DNA of 64,000 bases from Lepidonotus clava (Eukaryota > Annelida > Polychaeta > Phyllodocida > Polynoidae): assembly GCA_936440205.1 (NCBI GenBank), contig OW387150.1, positions 31,605,795 to 31,669,794 on the forward strand, written 5' to 3'. Below are positions 1-11,111 of this stretch, in pieces; position 1 is the stretch's first letter; each line of letters begins with the position of its first letter. Position numbers and translations under genes: made by a program. The notes below the pieces were generated by a model. The model saw only the letters and a list, made by a program, of their open reading frames with translations. It was not told the DNA's origin and made no database searches.

Positions 1-1000
1 GTACGTTGATAACTATTTGGAGTTTTCTCTTTTGGAAAATTAAGGAAAAATTAAGGAAAAATATCCATTTTTCCGGGCGGCTACAGCCGGATCGGGGAAT
101 ACACCCTCGGGCGGCCATGGCCAGATTGGGGTCTAAAGGGATAACTTTGGAAGTACTCCTCACAGACTTTTGAAATTGTGTGACATCAAAGATCCCTTCT
201 AGACCAAAACCCTGAGCTAGTTCAAAGACTTTCAGCTAAAGGTCAAGGTCATTCAATAGAGGTCAACTTTATAGTGAAGTTTGGAATGTACTGACAAATA
301 GTCAAATTCTGACAATTTCTAGCCTAAAATTGCAAATATGTTAAGGTGAAATGATCAGAGAAAGTAGATTAATGGCTCTTATGTTGCTCACTTCTTCCAA
401 TCGAACATTGTATTTTCCTAGTTTAATTTCCACTTTGTTACTATACTAATTTACTCCTTAAAATCGTTATGAATATAACATTGATTAATCATCTGGCTCT
501 GACCTGCATGAGTCGAACATTAAGGGCTGTACATCTTCATCTAGATTTTTGATATTTGCATCTAAGGTTCTCACATTTTCATTTGAATGAGCCACTTGGA
601 ATGGGGTCAAGTGACATCAGGAGAAGCTCTAGTCCTGATTCTTCAGGTTTTGGAAGGCTTGGTGTAGGACAAGTAGCACTTTTCCAGATAAGAGTCTGAT
701 AATGTGTCTGCATTATGTGGAAATGAAAGGTATGGTGTGATCTTGAGAACAAGAAAATAGATGAGGTATGCAGTATCAACAATCTGTCTATCTAAAATTT
801 TAAAGTAGATACAAGAAAGCTTCCACACACCTTATCGTATGTTCTGACAGTTGTCCTGTCCCTAATCCATCAAATAGATTGTGTTCGTCTCTGAAGACTT
901 TCCATGCTGAATGCTTTTTGTGATTGGATAACTATGAGGTGGTGTCACACATATTTATTCAGTGCATTTCAGGGTAGCAATGATGTGACACAGTCCTGTG
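1..1000. other. Non-coding stretch, nothing recognised
   Basis: No open frame of convincing length or composition is seen on either strand. A short GC-rich patch near 75-130 has two similar CGGGCGGC words, and AGGTCA-like words occur near 240-275. I see no tRNA, rRNA or terminal inverted repeat here. Confidence 0.4.
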
Positions 1001-2330
1001 AAATCACATGAAATGTCCTTTGGATTATATCTCCTGCAGTTTGATGTCATCCATAGTTTAGGAAAATAGGAAACTAACAACAAGAGAGCATCTGTATCCT
1101 TTGTATATACCACAACTGTCCTGTAATCACCTTTCTCAGTATGCAGTACCAGCCTGTTGTCCCCATCTTTATGGTTAGCCCCTTAAATGTGATACATCTG
1201 TTGTTTGTTTGAATAATTAAACTTAAAGTTCATTTGGAGATCCCCCTATAAGTAAAACTTCTTTATTTTCGGGAGCATTTACCAATCAACCATGAGAAAG
1301 TTAGAAAGATCAGTTTTGTTGTCACAGCATGGTAATAAATTTGACCAATTTTTTGGCAAATGAATATATTCCAGCCTTCAACCGTGTATCTGATAGGTCT
1401 GCAACTCTACATACACGGGTTGTTGTATGAATTCTTTGGGATATCTGTCAAAAAGAACATCAATTCAGATCCGAGATTTAGGACCAACTGAACAAACACA
1501 TCTAGTAGATCATTTAGCGTGCTATCACCTTCAGGCTTGCCAATTCAAACAACCAATGCCTGTCCTTCAATAATGAGACAAGATGGGTTTTCATTATGAT
1601 CAGTCTTTCTTAGACATTCACTGCCAATTGTCAAAAGGGTTCCCACTATCTGTGCTAGTGATAATGGTACTAGCATAAGTTCATGCTTGAGTATTGAGGA
1701 TAAGTCAGGAGCATCTCCTTCTTCATAAGCAATTATGAGGTGCTGGATTGTGTTCTTATTAGTTTCCATTACTGTCTTTTTATCTTTGTCCTTGCTGCCT
1801 TTGTCAACTTCATATAGGGTCTTAAATATTGGAGCCTTGTTCTTGTGGATCCACCATAGATGGATATGGTCAGTTTCCCATGATCTTCATCATCACCCAA
1901 TCTCTCATGAATAAAGACATCAAACTATTCGTGTCCATAAACCTATTCCTGTAGTAATGACGTTTGAATATTCTCACTTGCTACATCCTTTCTTGCAATG
2001 TTCGTCTGACCTGAAAAGATTGGATATGAGGGCTTCATACCTTGTTCTCCCACTTTTGCCTTCCTGTAGTGTTCTCTTTGTGAGTATTTCTGGATCTACC
2101 TTATTGAATTTATACAATGTCAATTTCAAAATTAAGTTTCTCTTTGGAAATTCTTCTATGAGCGGATAGTTGATTCATTTGAGCTAGGAAGATTACAACC
2201 CATCTGGCAAAGTTATCATATGTCATAAAGTATGCAAGCATGGCCTTAAAAGATCCAAGATGAAGCTCCCATGAACCTTCACGCTGAGCTCTGGTGAACA
2301 TCAAAAGGGTAGAGATTGTTTCCATATATT
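1000..2330 (-). pseudogene. Decayed remnant of a repetitive invertebrate protein family (HELxxxP...DTD type)
   Basis: Minus-strand translation gives separate pieces in the order expected for one protein. A piece near 2325-2180 has REGSWELHL, then AYFMTYDNFARW and FLAQM. A piece near 1769-1545 has ILKHELMLVPLSLA and later CLIIEGQALVV. A QRRT-like piece follows near 900, and a piece near 1110-1040 has KDTDALLLLVSYFP. From memory, a high-copy family in cnidarians, molluscs and lancelets has the same run: ERxGxWxLHL...YDxxNYARW, then HELxPxPxxL, then VxFDGY, QRRT and DTDxLxLL. The function of that family is unknown to me and its spread looks transposon-linked. This copy is clearly broken and old. 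No terminal repeats were found. Confidence is in the family resemblance, not in any function. Confidence 0.5.
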
Positions 2331-2339
2331 GCCACCAGA

Positions 2340-4692
2340 GAGAGAGAGAAAACTACATAATTATGGTTCACACCTTTGTGTCACAACGCAGCCATAAATA
2401 GCTGAAACTGATCCCTTTTTGAGCAGTGATACTAGCTTTGCAATATTGCTCAACTCTGTTGTAGCAACGAGTATAGACAGAAGAGATGTGCAGCTTGCAG
2501 GCCAGTCATCATCTGAGAGCCTCCCAGCCTTATCAGGAGCTATTTATCTGTTTCAGCCTTGACCATGGCCCAGGGCCCCACCAGTGAACCTGGAGGGTTG
2601 GGTCCCTTACATGTCCAAACTTATGTTCGCTGGATTAACAAAATTTCCATATCCTCATCAGACCCCTGACCTGTATGATTGACAAAAATGGCCAGTGCAC
2701 TTGATATTATCAAGTGTCTCTCTGAATATAATATCATATTCAGAAAGACTTCTATCCAATTAGGATGAATAGAGTCTGTCATATGCTTTGGTATTACATA
2801 AAATTGCATTCCTACTGCCTACATTAATTCATTCAAATTCAACGCAAGACTGGTTGGCAGGCTATGAGCATTGGCTGAATGGGCTGAGTTGATTAAAGCC
2901 TCAGGACTGAATATTGTCAACAGGAGTCTTTGCGACTGGTAATACATTCTTTCATTTGAGTGTTACTTCATCAATAATGTGGAACTACATTATTTGATGG
3001 CATTGCAGTTTTTACAGAGAAAGACAGCTGTTGAAGCTAGCTAAGACTTACTTTAATTACATGGATCATAATGCATAAACTATGCCTCTTACGATTCATC
3101 AATAAGTAATCCCCAGAGTTCAATATGAAGGGAATGGAGGTCACCTATCCCCTCATCAGGTTGGTAGAAGGTAATTTGACCCCATGTCCGACTCTAAGGG
3201 CCATCTATCCTTTGAATCCCCCCCAGGACCCCCCTAGATCTCAGATAGGTGCTAATGTTGATTGTGAATGTAGGCCTAGTGTCCCAAAAAGGGCCCCTCT
3301 AGCCACACCTTGATCTCTTCTGTCTATACTTGTTGGTTGTAGATAATGATAGAATCTCATCATGTAGATGAGTTTCTGCTACAAAGGTAAGCAAACTAGA
3401 CAACAGAATAAACCACAGAGCTTGCCAGACCTACATTTACAAGTTTAAGACAAACCCCATACATAAAGAACTTTTCTTTACATAAGATGTGATGTAATTA
3501 ACCTCAACAAAACATGACATTTTGCTCAATATATCATTTGATTTTCATTTCCTAAATAAATCAAATTTGAGACCTTTGTAAGACCTCTTTCAAGAAAAGT
3601 GTGACCTTTTCAAGCCCTTGAATTTGAGAAAATGAATTCAACAGCGTTAAAGACCTTTTCAGACTTGCATGGGAACCCTGTTAAAATCAACTCCTCTTTT
3701 TCTTGCCATGGCTTACTCTATAAACAATATCCTGTGCAGTAGTCGGTACTTTGCAATTGGTACCTTCTTCATTGCTATAATTTACAAGACTACCCTCTCA
3801 TTATATAGAAGTTAAGAAACATATTCACACTTTCTGGCATACATTCTGGTGATCAAATACTCCAGAAGGTTGGTGGGATATGTGTGACTCAAGTGTTTAC
3901 AAGACCACATATGAACCAGCTGGTTGAAAGATTATTTCACGGTGATTTTCTTTTCCCACCTGTTTTGATACCCTGCTACCCATTGTTCAAATTTGTGTAC
4001 TGGGCACTGGTCAGCTGTTAGAGTTGATTTCATTGGTCAGTTGTCAGGGCTCTGTTGCATGCAGCAAGCCTCCCCTGTGTGTCAGAAGGAGCACTGAGGC
4101 TCCACACAGCTGAGAGCTGACTGATTGCCACTCTGTTGAAAATAATCAGCCCACCCTAAAGTATGATTGAAAGATCATAACTGAGGTCATGTCTTTTACA
4201 AGAACATCTTGACAAAATATGCTCCTGTTTCAGTCAGAGGTCTCTGACCTTTTTTCAAAAAGAACAAACTGCACTGCCAGACCAGAGACTGTAACTACAG
4301 GTAAGCCCCATACTCACTAGCTAGAACTTACATACTTGCTAGAATTGTCCAATCTTATGATCGCCTATCAGTATGCTGCATTGAAAAGTATATATTTAGT
4401 CTGAATCAATACAAAAGTCAGCCAATTATTAATGTTGAAATGGACAACTGTCATTGCAAAATACATTTTTGATACCGTCTATCACTTCTAAGTTGTTTGT
4501 ATCCCTCAATTTCTTTCTCACATATGTTGCCTTATGATAGTTTATAATAGTCTATGACTGTTTGAGCTTCAGACGATATTAAGGTCACAAATTTAGAAGT
4601 TAAACAATAACATTTGCCAAAATAAGACTACATAGCTGACTAAAATCATTGGCAACATTCATATTTTTTGAATTTGGGGCAACATTTGAAGT
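2340..4692. other. Intergenic stretch without recognised genes
   Basis: Short frames occur on both strands but none has a recognisable motif. The left flank ends in the target sequence of the Penelope-like element. Nothing else with structure was found, apart from a weak C-rich block near 3180-3300. Confidence 0.35.
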
Positions 4693-4708
4693 CAACAAGA
4701 CCCCTGAC
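4693..4708 (+). repeat. Left target-site duplication of the PLE
   Basis: CAACAAGACCCCTGAC is identical to the copy at 11112-11127. The preceding bases (gt here, ac there) and following bases (cg here, gt there) differ, so the match ends exactly at 16 bp. Confidence 0.75.
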
Positions 4709-4799
4709 CGTTTTTCACTATTTTTCCCAACCCTACCGGGTCTTTGTTACCCAACCGACCAACCATCCCACACCATTCCCCTCACCTTTTCACCCAGAA

Positions 4800-7700
4800 A
4801 TGGGAGACCAAGGAAATGGGGCCAAGGCTCCAGGAGAATCAGAGGATTACCAGGAAGAAGGGGAGACCTCCGACATGGACACTTCCACAGTCCCCCCACA
4901 CATCGACTTCGGCGACTGGGGCACCAAAACTCCAGCACAACCACAACCAGCTCCTACCTATGTAAGTACCCCCTTCATCAACATTAAGGGGCATAAGGTC
5001 ACTGAATGTCGCACATTTAGTCCCACTACTAAAAACCGAGCTGATAACATGAATGTAAGCGTAGCCCGACTCGCCGCCCCCATCACTGTCAACGGGGAGG
5101 CCGCCGGGGCAGGCTTCGACAGAGCCGGGCTGCCGGGGAGTGCTCTCCCCGTATCCCAGGCCCCCTATATCTTCAACGAGGATCTAAATTGTTCACAGAT
5201 GTCTAATGGGGCAGTCGAACTGCCCACGAAGGGCAACATCGCCTCCTCGACTCGAAAGAATCGGGCAGAAACATGTAAAAATACCAAAGATTGCTTCGTC
5301 CCGTCCGCAGCGCTCCCCACTGTCAACGGGGAGCCCGCCGGGGCCGTCTTTGAGCGGACCGCACCGACGGGAGGCTCTCTCCCCGTATCCCAGGCCCCCC
5401 ACATCTTCAATGAGGATCTAAATTGCTTACATATGTCTAATGGGGCAGTTGAACTGCCCAGGAAGGGCAGCATCTCCTCCTCGACTCGAAAGAATCGGGC
5501 AGAAATATGTAAAAATACCAAAGATTGCTTCCCTCCTCTCGCCGCCCTCCCCACTGTCAACGGGGAGCCCGCCGGGGCTTGCTTTGACCGGGGCGGGTCG
5601 GCGGGGAGTTCTCTCCCCTTATACCCGTCCTCCTACACTTCCAACGAAGATATAAATTGCTTACATATGTCTAATGGGGCAGTCGACCTGCCCCGGAAGG
5701 GCAGCATCTCCTCCTCGACTCAAAAGAATCGGGCAGAAATATGTAAAAATACCAAAGATCACTTCCCTCCTCTCGCCGCCCTCCCCACTGTCAACGGGGA
5801 GCCCGCCGGGGCTGGGGCTGACCGGGCCGGGTCGGCAGGGAGCTCTCTCCCCGTATCCCAGGCATCCTACATCTTCAACGAGGATCTAAATTGCCTACAT
5901 ATGTCTAATGGGGCAGTTGAACTGCCCCGGAAGGGCAGTATCTCCTCCTCAACTCGAAAGAACCGGGCAGAAATATGTAAAAATACCAAAGATTGCTTCC
6001 CTCCTCTCGCTGCCCTCCCCACTGTCAACGGGGTGACCGCCGGGACCGGCTTTGACAGGGCCGGGACGCCGGGGAGCTCTCTCCCCGTATCCCAGGCCCC
6101 CCACATCTTCAACGAGGATCCAAATTGCTTACATATGTCTAATGGGGCAGTCGCACCGCCCACGAAGGGCAACACCTCCTCCTCGACTCGAAAGAATCGG
6201 GCAGAAATATGTAAAAACATCAAAGATTGCTTCGTCCCGCCCGCCGCGCTCCCCACTGTCAACGGGGAACCCGCCGTGGCCGGCTCTGACCGGGCATCCC
6301 AGGCCCCTCCCCCCTCAACTCGGAAGAATCGGGCGGGTAGGTCCGGATGTATCTGCCAGCAACATGTCCACACGACCCCCACTAGGTCATCCAGGGACCT
6401 ATTCGATTTTGGCTTCAAATTCATGTCCTCACCTAAATTTGGCACGGGAAACCTGTGTACGTTGCATGACAACCTTAACGATTGCCCCTGCACTGACACT
6501 AATCGTCACAAACTCCCGAGCGAACTACTCGATTTTGACTATAGCCAAAACACACAGAACACAACCGACAACAATATCAGCGCCTCAACTCCGGACCTAA
6601 CGGTTGGGACGACTGAGGTATCTGATCCAGCTAACAACACGCTGGCCATTTTGGAATCACTGGAGGTTTCCAATAGCTACCCGAATCCCGCCACACCAAA
6701 GCGGGTGAGATTTGACCTAGCTCCTCGACCGAGAGCCACGTCTACTTCGCCCGCGATATTTAACTCCCCCTCTCGCGGCAATAAACGCCCGCTGGACCGA
6801 GATGCCGACCCAGACCAAGATCAGGCGGTCAAAAGAGTCAAATGCATGTCGGTTACTCCTGATGACACTAACATCACTCAAGAGACTAAAACTCCGGCAC
6901 CTGCACACAATCCGCCCAACCGGTTCCGTAAGTTTACCTACACCCCTGGCACGATAAACACCGTCTCTGATTTCCATGAAACCTTTTCTCTCCCACAGAA
7001 ACCACCGGAGGTGTTCGATTTCCAGAAGTCCATGACCTTGGAACAATCGAAGGACTGGTTCCGGGCCCGTACAGCGCGAGCGACAGCCGACAAACAGAAG
7101 TGCCGCTATTCGTGGTTGCATCAAGCTCTCGTCTCAGGTACCAACACCCATTGGGCGTTTGGTACTATAGACCTACCACCCTGGGCTATCGGAGACGAAA
7201 AGACAGCCTCCGACATTTTCCAAGTGAGATCGAACGCCGCCTGTGAGGTCATGGAGATCGTCCGGGAACATGTGAGACGAGACCGACTGAAGGAGGAGAA
7301 GACAAGCAAGGAGATTCTCAAACGCCTGGAAGACGAGTTCACTCCACAACAAGTTTCGGCCAGCCGAAAGGCGATCGAAACGCATACCCAACGCCAGGCG
7401 GCCCGTCTCACGCGCGGCCTGAGTGAAAGACGACAATGGCTCCTTCAAAACCAGCCAACTCTCACCGAGGCACTTACTCTCCGATTCGAGAGGAGGTCAC
7501 AGAAGGCCCCACCGGTAGGAGGCGTCGACGATTCGGACACGGATGAGTCCGACGAAATGGCTGACCACCACGATCGCCCACCCCGTCGGCGACCCACGGG
7601 AGCTGGCCGCGACGGACCCTCCAACAAGGGACCTAAACGCAAACGGTCAGCGTCCAGCACGCGCGGCCCCCGAGAGAACACCCGCAGAGAACCCCCACGC

Positions 7701-8069
7701 CACGGCACGGAGTCCGGCAAGACCACGCGAGGAAACCGCAGAGACCACTACCGGGAGGACGAAGGACGTAACCGCGAGCACGAACGTCGCACCCGCTCCA
7801 CGGACAGGAAGTCAAGGGACCACTCCCCTGACAGACACAGCCGTAGTGATAGAGCGAGAGACACCCGCCCTCGCACACGGGACCACACCCAGGCACCTGG
7901 CCATGAAAGGGACCAACGCCCTTTTCGGCCAGGTCGGCGTGGCCAACGGCCACCACGCCGAACAGCCACGGAGAGCCGACGACGTAGTCCCTCCCGCCAT
8001 GAAAGATCACCCACCACCAACAGCCGAGGCAACCGCGACGACCGCCCGCGCCACGATCAACCACGCTGA
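4800..8069 (+). CDS. PLE ORF1 protein with 78-residue tandem repeats and Arg-rich tail
   Basis: An uninterrupted frame of 1089 codons starts at the first ATG inside the element (MGDQGNGAKAPG...); the frame is also open upstream, but that part crosses the insertion point. Residues about 1-95 are acidic and Pro/Thr-rich. Residues about 96-515 are five full and one shortened 78-residue repeats (LPTVNGEPAGA...SLPVSQAP...NEDLNCLHMSNGAVELP...STRKNRAEICKN). Residues about 735-900 form a more globular, helix-rich part with conserved-looking FDFQKSMTLEQSKDWFRAR and a charged helix (REHVRRDRLKEEK). A short acidic patch (DDSDTDESDE) follows, then about 170 residues rich in RS, RD, RE and PRR dipeptides. 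GNKRPLDRD...AVKRVK and GPKRKRS resemble nuclear-localisation signals. I infer a nucleic-acid-binding partner of the RT. No known ORF1 domain (esterase, RRM, zinc knuckle) is recognised. Confidence 0.75.
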   Translation: MGDQGNGAKAPGESEDYQEEGETSDMDTSTVPPHIDFGDWGTKTPAQPQPAPTYVSTPFINIKGHKVTECRTFSPTTKNRADNMNVSVARLAAPITVNGEAAGAGFDRAGLPGSALPVSQAPYIFNEDLNCSQMSNGAVELPTKGNIASSTRKNRAETCKNTKDCFVPSAALPTVNGEPAGAVFERTAPTGGSLPVSQAPHIFNEDLNCLHMSNGAVELPRKGSISSSTRKNRAEICKNTKDCFPPLAALPTVNGEPAGACFDRGGSAGSSLPLYPSSYTSNEDINCLHMSNGAVDLPRKGSISSSTQKNRAEICKNTKDHFPPLAALPTVNGEPAGAGADRAGSAGSSLPVSQASYIFNEDLNCLHMSNGAVELPRKGSISSSTRKNRAEICKNTKDCFPPLAALPTVNGVTAGTGFDRAGTPGSSLPVSQAPHIFNEDPNCLHMSNGAVAPPTKGNTSSSTRKNRAEICKNIKDCFVPPAALPTVNGEPAVAGSDRASQAPPPSTRKNRAGRSGCICQQHVHTTPTRSSRDLFDFGFKFMSSPKFGTGNLCTLHDNLNDCPCTDTNRHKLPSELLDFDYSQNTQNTTDNNISASTPDLTVGTTEVSDPANNTLAILESLEVSNSYPNPATPKRVRFDLAPRPRATSTSPAIFNSPSRGNKRPLDRDADPDQDQAVKRVKCMSVTPDDTNITQETKTPAPAHNPPNRFRKFTYTPGTINTVSDFHETFSLPQKPPEVFDFQKSMTLEQSKDWFRARTARATADKQKCRYSWLHQALVSGTNTHWAFGTIDLPPWAIGDEKTASDIFQVRSNAACEVMEIVREHVRRDRLKEEKTSKEILKRLEDEFTPQQVSASRKAIETHTQRQAARLTRGLSERRQWLLQNQPTLTEALTLRFERRSQKAPPVGGVDDSDTDESDEMADHHDRPPRRRPTGAGRDGPSNKGPKRKRSASSTRGPRENTRREPPRHGTESGKTTRGNRRDHYREDEGRNREHERRTRSTDRKSRDHSPDRHSRSDRARDTRPRTRDHTQAPGHERDQRPFRPGRRGQRPPRRTATESRRRSPSRHERSPTTNSRGNRDDRPRHDQPR
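5087..6340 (+). repeat. 234-bp in-frame tandem repeat inside PLE ORF1
   Basis: The word TGTCAACGGG recurs at 5087, 5321, 5555, 5789, 6023 and 6257, exactly 234 bp apart each time. This gives five full units and a sixth that is cut short around 6290-6340. Since 234 is 78 codons, every unit stays in the ORF1 frame. Units differ by a small number of substitutions, mostly in the segment after GEPAGA. Confidence 0.95.
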
Positions 8070-8101
8070 AAGGGACCCCTCGGGTGGAAGAGAACGACCG
8101 C

Positions 8102-10550
8102 ATGGATCGAGTGGAAGAGAACGCCCGTTTGACCCACGATCTACTTCTCAATAAAACGTCGGTTAACTGTTCTAAGTTGTCCATTGTCAATTCTTCCAAC
8201 TATATTGGTCCCGATACCGACCAGGGCAAGAACTCCACTCCTAGAATCATTACCCTCAAGTCCGAATTCGAAAATTACGTAACCCATGAGGTCAACAAAC
8301 TAACAGACCTCAACAATGTAATTAACCTTTCGGACCATCAACTATCAGATTCTGAGAAGGAGGTTCTGAACAAAGGACTGAAGTTCTGCCCTACCCCTCA
8401 AACCCCCCGTGGTAGCGACAAACGTAGAGATTTAGACAGATTTCACCGCTCACTTAGGTTACGTTGTTATTTCGAAAAAGATCAGACGGTGTCAGATAGC
8501 CCTACGGAAGAGCCTGTTACAGGCCCTTTCTCTAACACTAAGTCTCTCAAGTTGAAATCCAACAGCAAATGGGTGCCTCCGACAGGCCCCACCAGCCTAG
8601 AAACGGTCATAACGATGAATGAGCTAGCTCTACAGAACATCGATCCACCACGCCGCTGCAGAAGCAACATCACCCCTTGTCACGCTACAGCACTCAAGTC
8701 CTTGTCGAGAAACACAAACATTGTGATAAAGCCGGCAGACAAGGGCGGTGCTGTAGTTGTACAAAATCGCTCGGACTACATAACCGAAGGCGAACGCCAA
8801 CTCAGTGACGCCAGGTTCTACCAGTGGCAGGATCACGACTTGACTCCTGAACACAATAGTCAGATCATCTTTCAACTGGAAAACATGCGTATACGGGGTG
8901 AGATCACACAAAAAACCAAAGATTTTTTGGTCACAGTGGAACCCCGTACGCCTGAGCTGTACCTTCTGCCGAAGGTCCACAAAAATGTAAATCCAGTTCC
9001 TGGTAGACCGATCGTGTCAGCCAACGAAAGCCCAACGGAACGGATCTCTGCCTTTGTGGACCACTTCCTGGCCCCCATTGTCAAAAAAGGACGGTCCTAC
9101 TTACGTGACATCACGGACTTCCTCAACAAACTCGACGGCCTCAACGGCCTTCGAGGCGACGAAATGCTGATCACCTTGGATGTCAGCTCACTGTACACGA
9201 ACATACCCAACCAAGAAGGGTGCGAGGCGGTCTTCACTGCCCTCAATGAGAATCGCACCTCAGGTGAACAACCAAGCAACTTGTCCCTGGTAGAACTACC
9301 TACAAGTGGGCGGGACAGCTATGGGCACGCGAGTCGCACCGTCATACGCGAATATATTTATGAATGTGTTCGAAAACAAGCATGTCTATTCTTACAGACT
9401 GCAGCCGCTAGCCTGGTATCGCTACATCGACGACGTCTTCTGTGTCTGGCAGCACGGTGAAACAGAACTTAACAGCTTTGTTGATCACCTCAACACCTGC
9501 CATCCGACCATCAAATTCACCGAAGAACGATCGACGAGCAGCATAAATTTCCTGGACACGACCGTCAACACCGGCAATGGCAAACTGACTACCAGCTTAT
9601 ATTGTAAGCCGACAGACAGAAACAACTACTTGCCTTACAATTCGGCACACCCTCACCATTGTAAGAAGGGGTTGCCCTATGGACAATTCCTCCGCATCAG
9701 ACGGATCTGCAGTGCCCAGGATGACTTCTTGACACATTGCGCACGAAAGGGCGCCCTTCTTGTCCAAAAAGGGTATCCCATCGAAATGCTCTCGGAAGCC
9801 TACCTGAGGGCTGCAAGCAAAGATAGGACAGAAATACTACATCAAACCAAACTGACCCCGCAACCGGGGACAGAGTGTCCTACCTTTCTCACCACTGACT
9901 ACCACCCACATGAAGACGACCTCCGCAAGCAGGTCGACAAAACCTGGGACTACCTGGACCGCGCAAGCAGTACCAGGAATGTACACACCCGGGGCTTCCG
10001 AGTGGGCTATCACAAACCGAAAAGTTTGCACAACACGTTAGTCAGAGCCAAACTTCCTGAACAGGTTACCGACAGCTCCCCTTCCAGCACCTCCCGTGAC
10101 AGGAAGTGCAAAAGCAAGCACTGCCGGTACTGCCCCAAGATAAACATCTCGGGGACGATACGTTCAAACACCACCCGAAGTAAACATCGCGCACGTAAAA
10201 ATGTCACTTGCAACAGCAACAACCTGGTGTACTGCATTTCTTGCAAGAAATGTGGCAAACAATATGTGGGCCAAACCAAAAACGCTCTCAAGGAACGTTT
10301 TAAGAGCCACTTTTACCAGATCAGCAAGAACCTGTCGTCCACCGAAGTCTCACGCCACTTCAACCTACACGGCCACAATGGCATCAAGGATGTAGAAATA
10401 CACGCCTTGGAATTTGTCAACCGCAACGCTGGCCGTGATGGGACAACCGAGAAAAGGCTACAATTGGAATTTGACTGGATCCACGATCTGATCACACAAA
10501 TACCAAAGGGCCTTAACTCCATAGACACTGGGTATCAGTCCAGTCGCTAG
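8102..10550 (+). pseudogene. PLE ORF2: reverse transcriptase with C-terminal GIY-YIG endonuclease, one break
   Basis: The first ATG is at 8102 (a GTG-started extension begins at 8084). PLE landmarks appear in order. NLSDHQLSDSEKEVLNKGL and FCPTP (about 8320-8400) are typical of the PLE N-terminus. IVIKPADKGGAVV (about 8720) is RT1. YLLPKVHK...PGRPIVS (about 8960-9020) is RT2. ITLDVSSLYTNIP (about 9170) holds the first catalytic Asp. GTAMGTRVAPSYANIF (about 9312) is the primer-grip-side motif. YRYIDDVF (about 9418) is the YxDD box, and SINFLDTTV follows. A CxxC linker (KHCRYC, about 10120) and NLVYCISCKKCGKQYVGQT with a downstream R...H (about 10220-10310) form the GIY-YIG nuclease. The product would copy RNA primed at nicked DNA. 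The copy reads in two overlapping frames, with about one break in the RT domain. The stop is TAG at 10548. Confidence 0.85.
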
Positions 10551-11111
10551 GTTGACAGGGTGGGGCCAAGTCCGGGGCCTTCCACGTAATAATTCCGCAT
10601 ATTGAATGATATGATTTCCAGTCCCCCGACCGCCCCACCTGGCAACCCCTGCGTTTTTGTCATTTTTGGGATGGAACCGACCTACTCTGCCTTACCAACC
10701 TTCACTTACGCCGCAGACGCCAGGAGAACTGACGACCGATACTTCGACTTGCGACCCGTCTCGCCCAGCCCGTAGGTATTCCTCGTCAAGTTCCCCTTCC
10801 ACAAGCGGACACCGTGAGTACATTATAAGGCCTGATGAGGTATTGCACCGAAACCGTGTTACAGTCCCCTAGTGCTACCGACCCACTACTGGGTCGGTTC
10901 TCAGTGCTTGATGCCTGAAAAGGCCTCTTACACTGCCAAGTGCGATCCCCAGCGTCCTCACAAAATCCTTCCTGCACCTTTCCACCATGCCACCATGGAG
11001 GTCTAGGTCTGCAGATTGGGTCCTGACCACTGCACAGGGTTGCATACATTAGGCAGCTAGGTCACATGTCACTGTGAGCCCACCGGTTCACTGTCACGGT
11101 AGCCTTTGTAC
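10551..11111 (+). other. PLE 3' untranslated region
   Basis: Non-coding DNA lies between the ORF2 stop and the right target duplication. It contains the hammerhead-like fold (10817-10876) and, directly after it, a perfect hairpin: ACCGACCCA (10877-10885), loop CTAC, TGGGTCGGT (10890-10898). A CGTTTTT...ATTTTT word near 10650 loosely resembles the element's first bases (4709-4726), which may be the trace of a pseudo-LTR, but the match is weak. Confidence 0.6.
10817..10876 (+). ncRNA. Hammerhead-ribozyme-like motif (type I) in the PLE 3' region
   Basis: CTGATGA (10832-10838) is followed by a 3-bp stem II (GGT/ACC, loop ATTGC) and GAAA (10850-10853), which is the conserved hammerhead core at the right spacing. 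Stem III can form from AC.GT with AC.GT (10853-10865) around a GTT loop, with one C/A mismatch. It ends in GTC (10864-10866), the usual cleavage triplet. Stem I pairs AGG with CCT next to the core and AGTAC (10817-10821) with GTGCT (10872-10876), with an internal loop between them. The base pair flanking the cleavage site is a C/C mismatch (10831/10867), so this copy may be weak or inactive. Hammerheads are established components of PLEs. Confidence 0.6.

Noticed and set aside
4668-4799. Extension of PLE ORF1 upstream of 4800
   Set aside because: The frame is open, but it crosses the insertion point and host flank; the ATG at 4800 is the first inside the element.
5165-6499. Minus-strand and out-of-frame open frames over the ORF1 repeats
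   Set aside because: The 234-bp unit is open in several frames; only the plus-strand frame extends through the whole ORF1 and into its conserved part.
4709-11111. LTR retrotransposon interpretation of the 6.4-kb element
   Set aside because: There are no long terminal repeats, integrase or protease; the RT motifs and GIY-YIG nuclease are those of PLEs.
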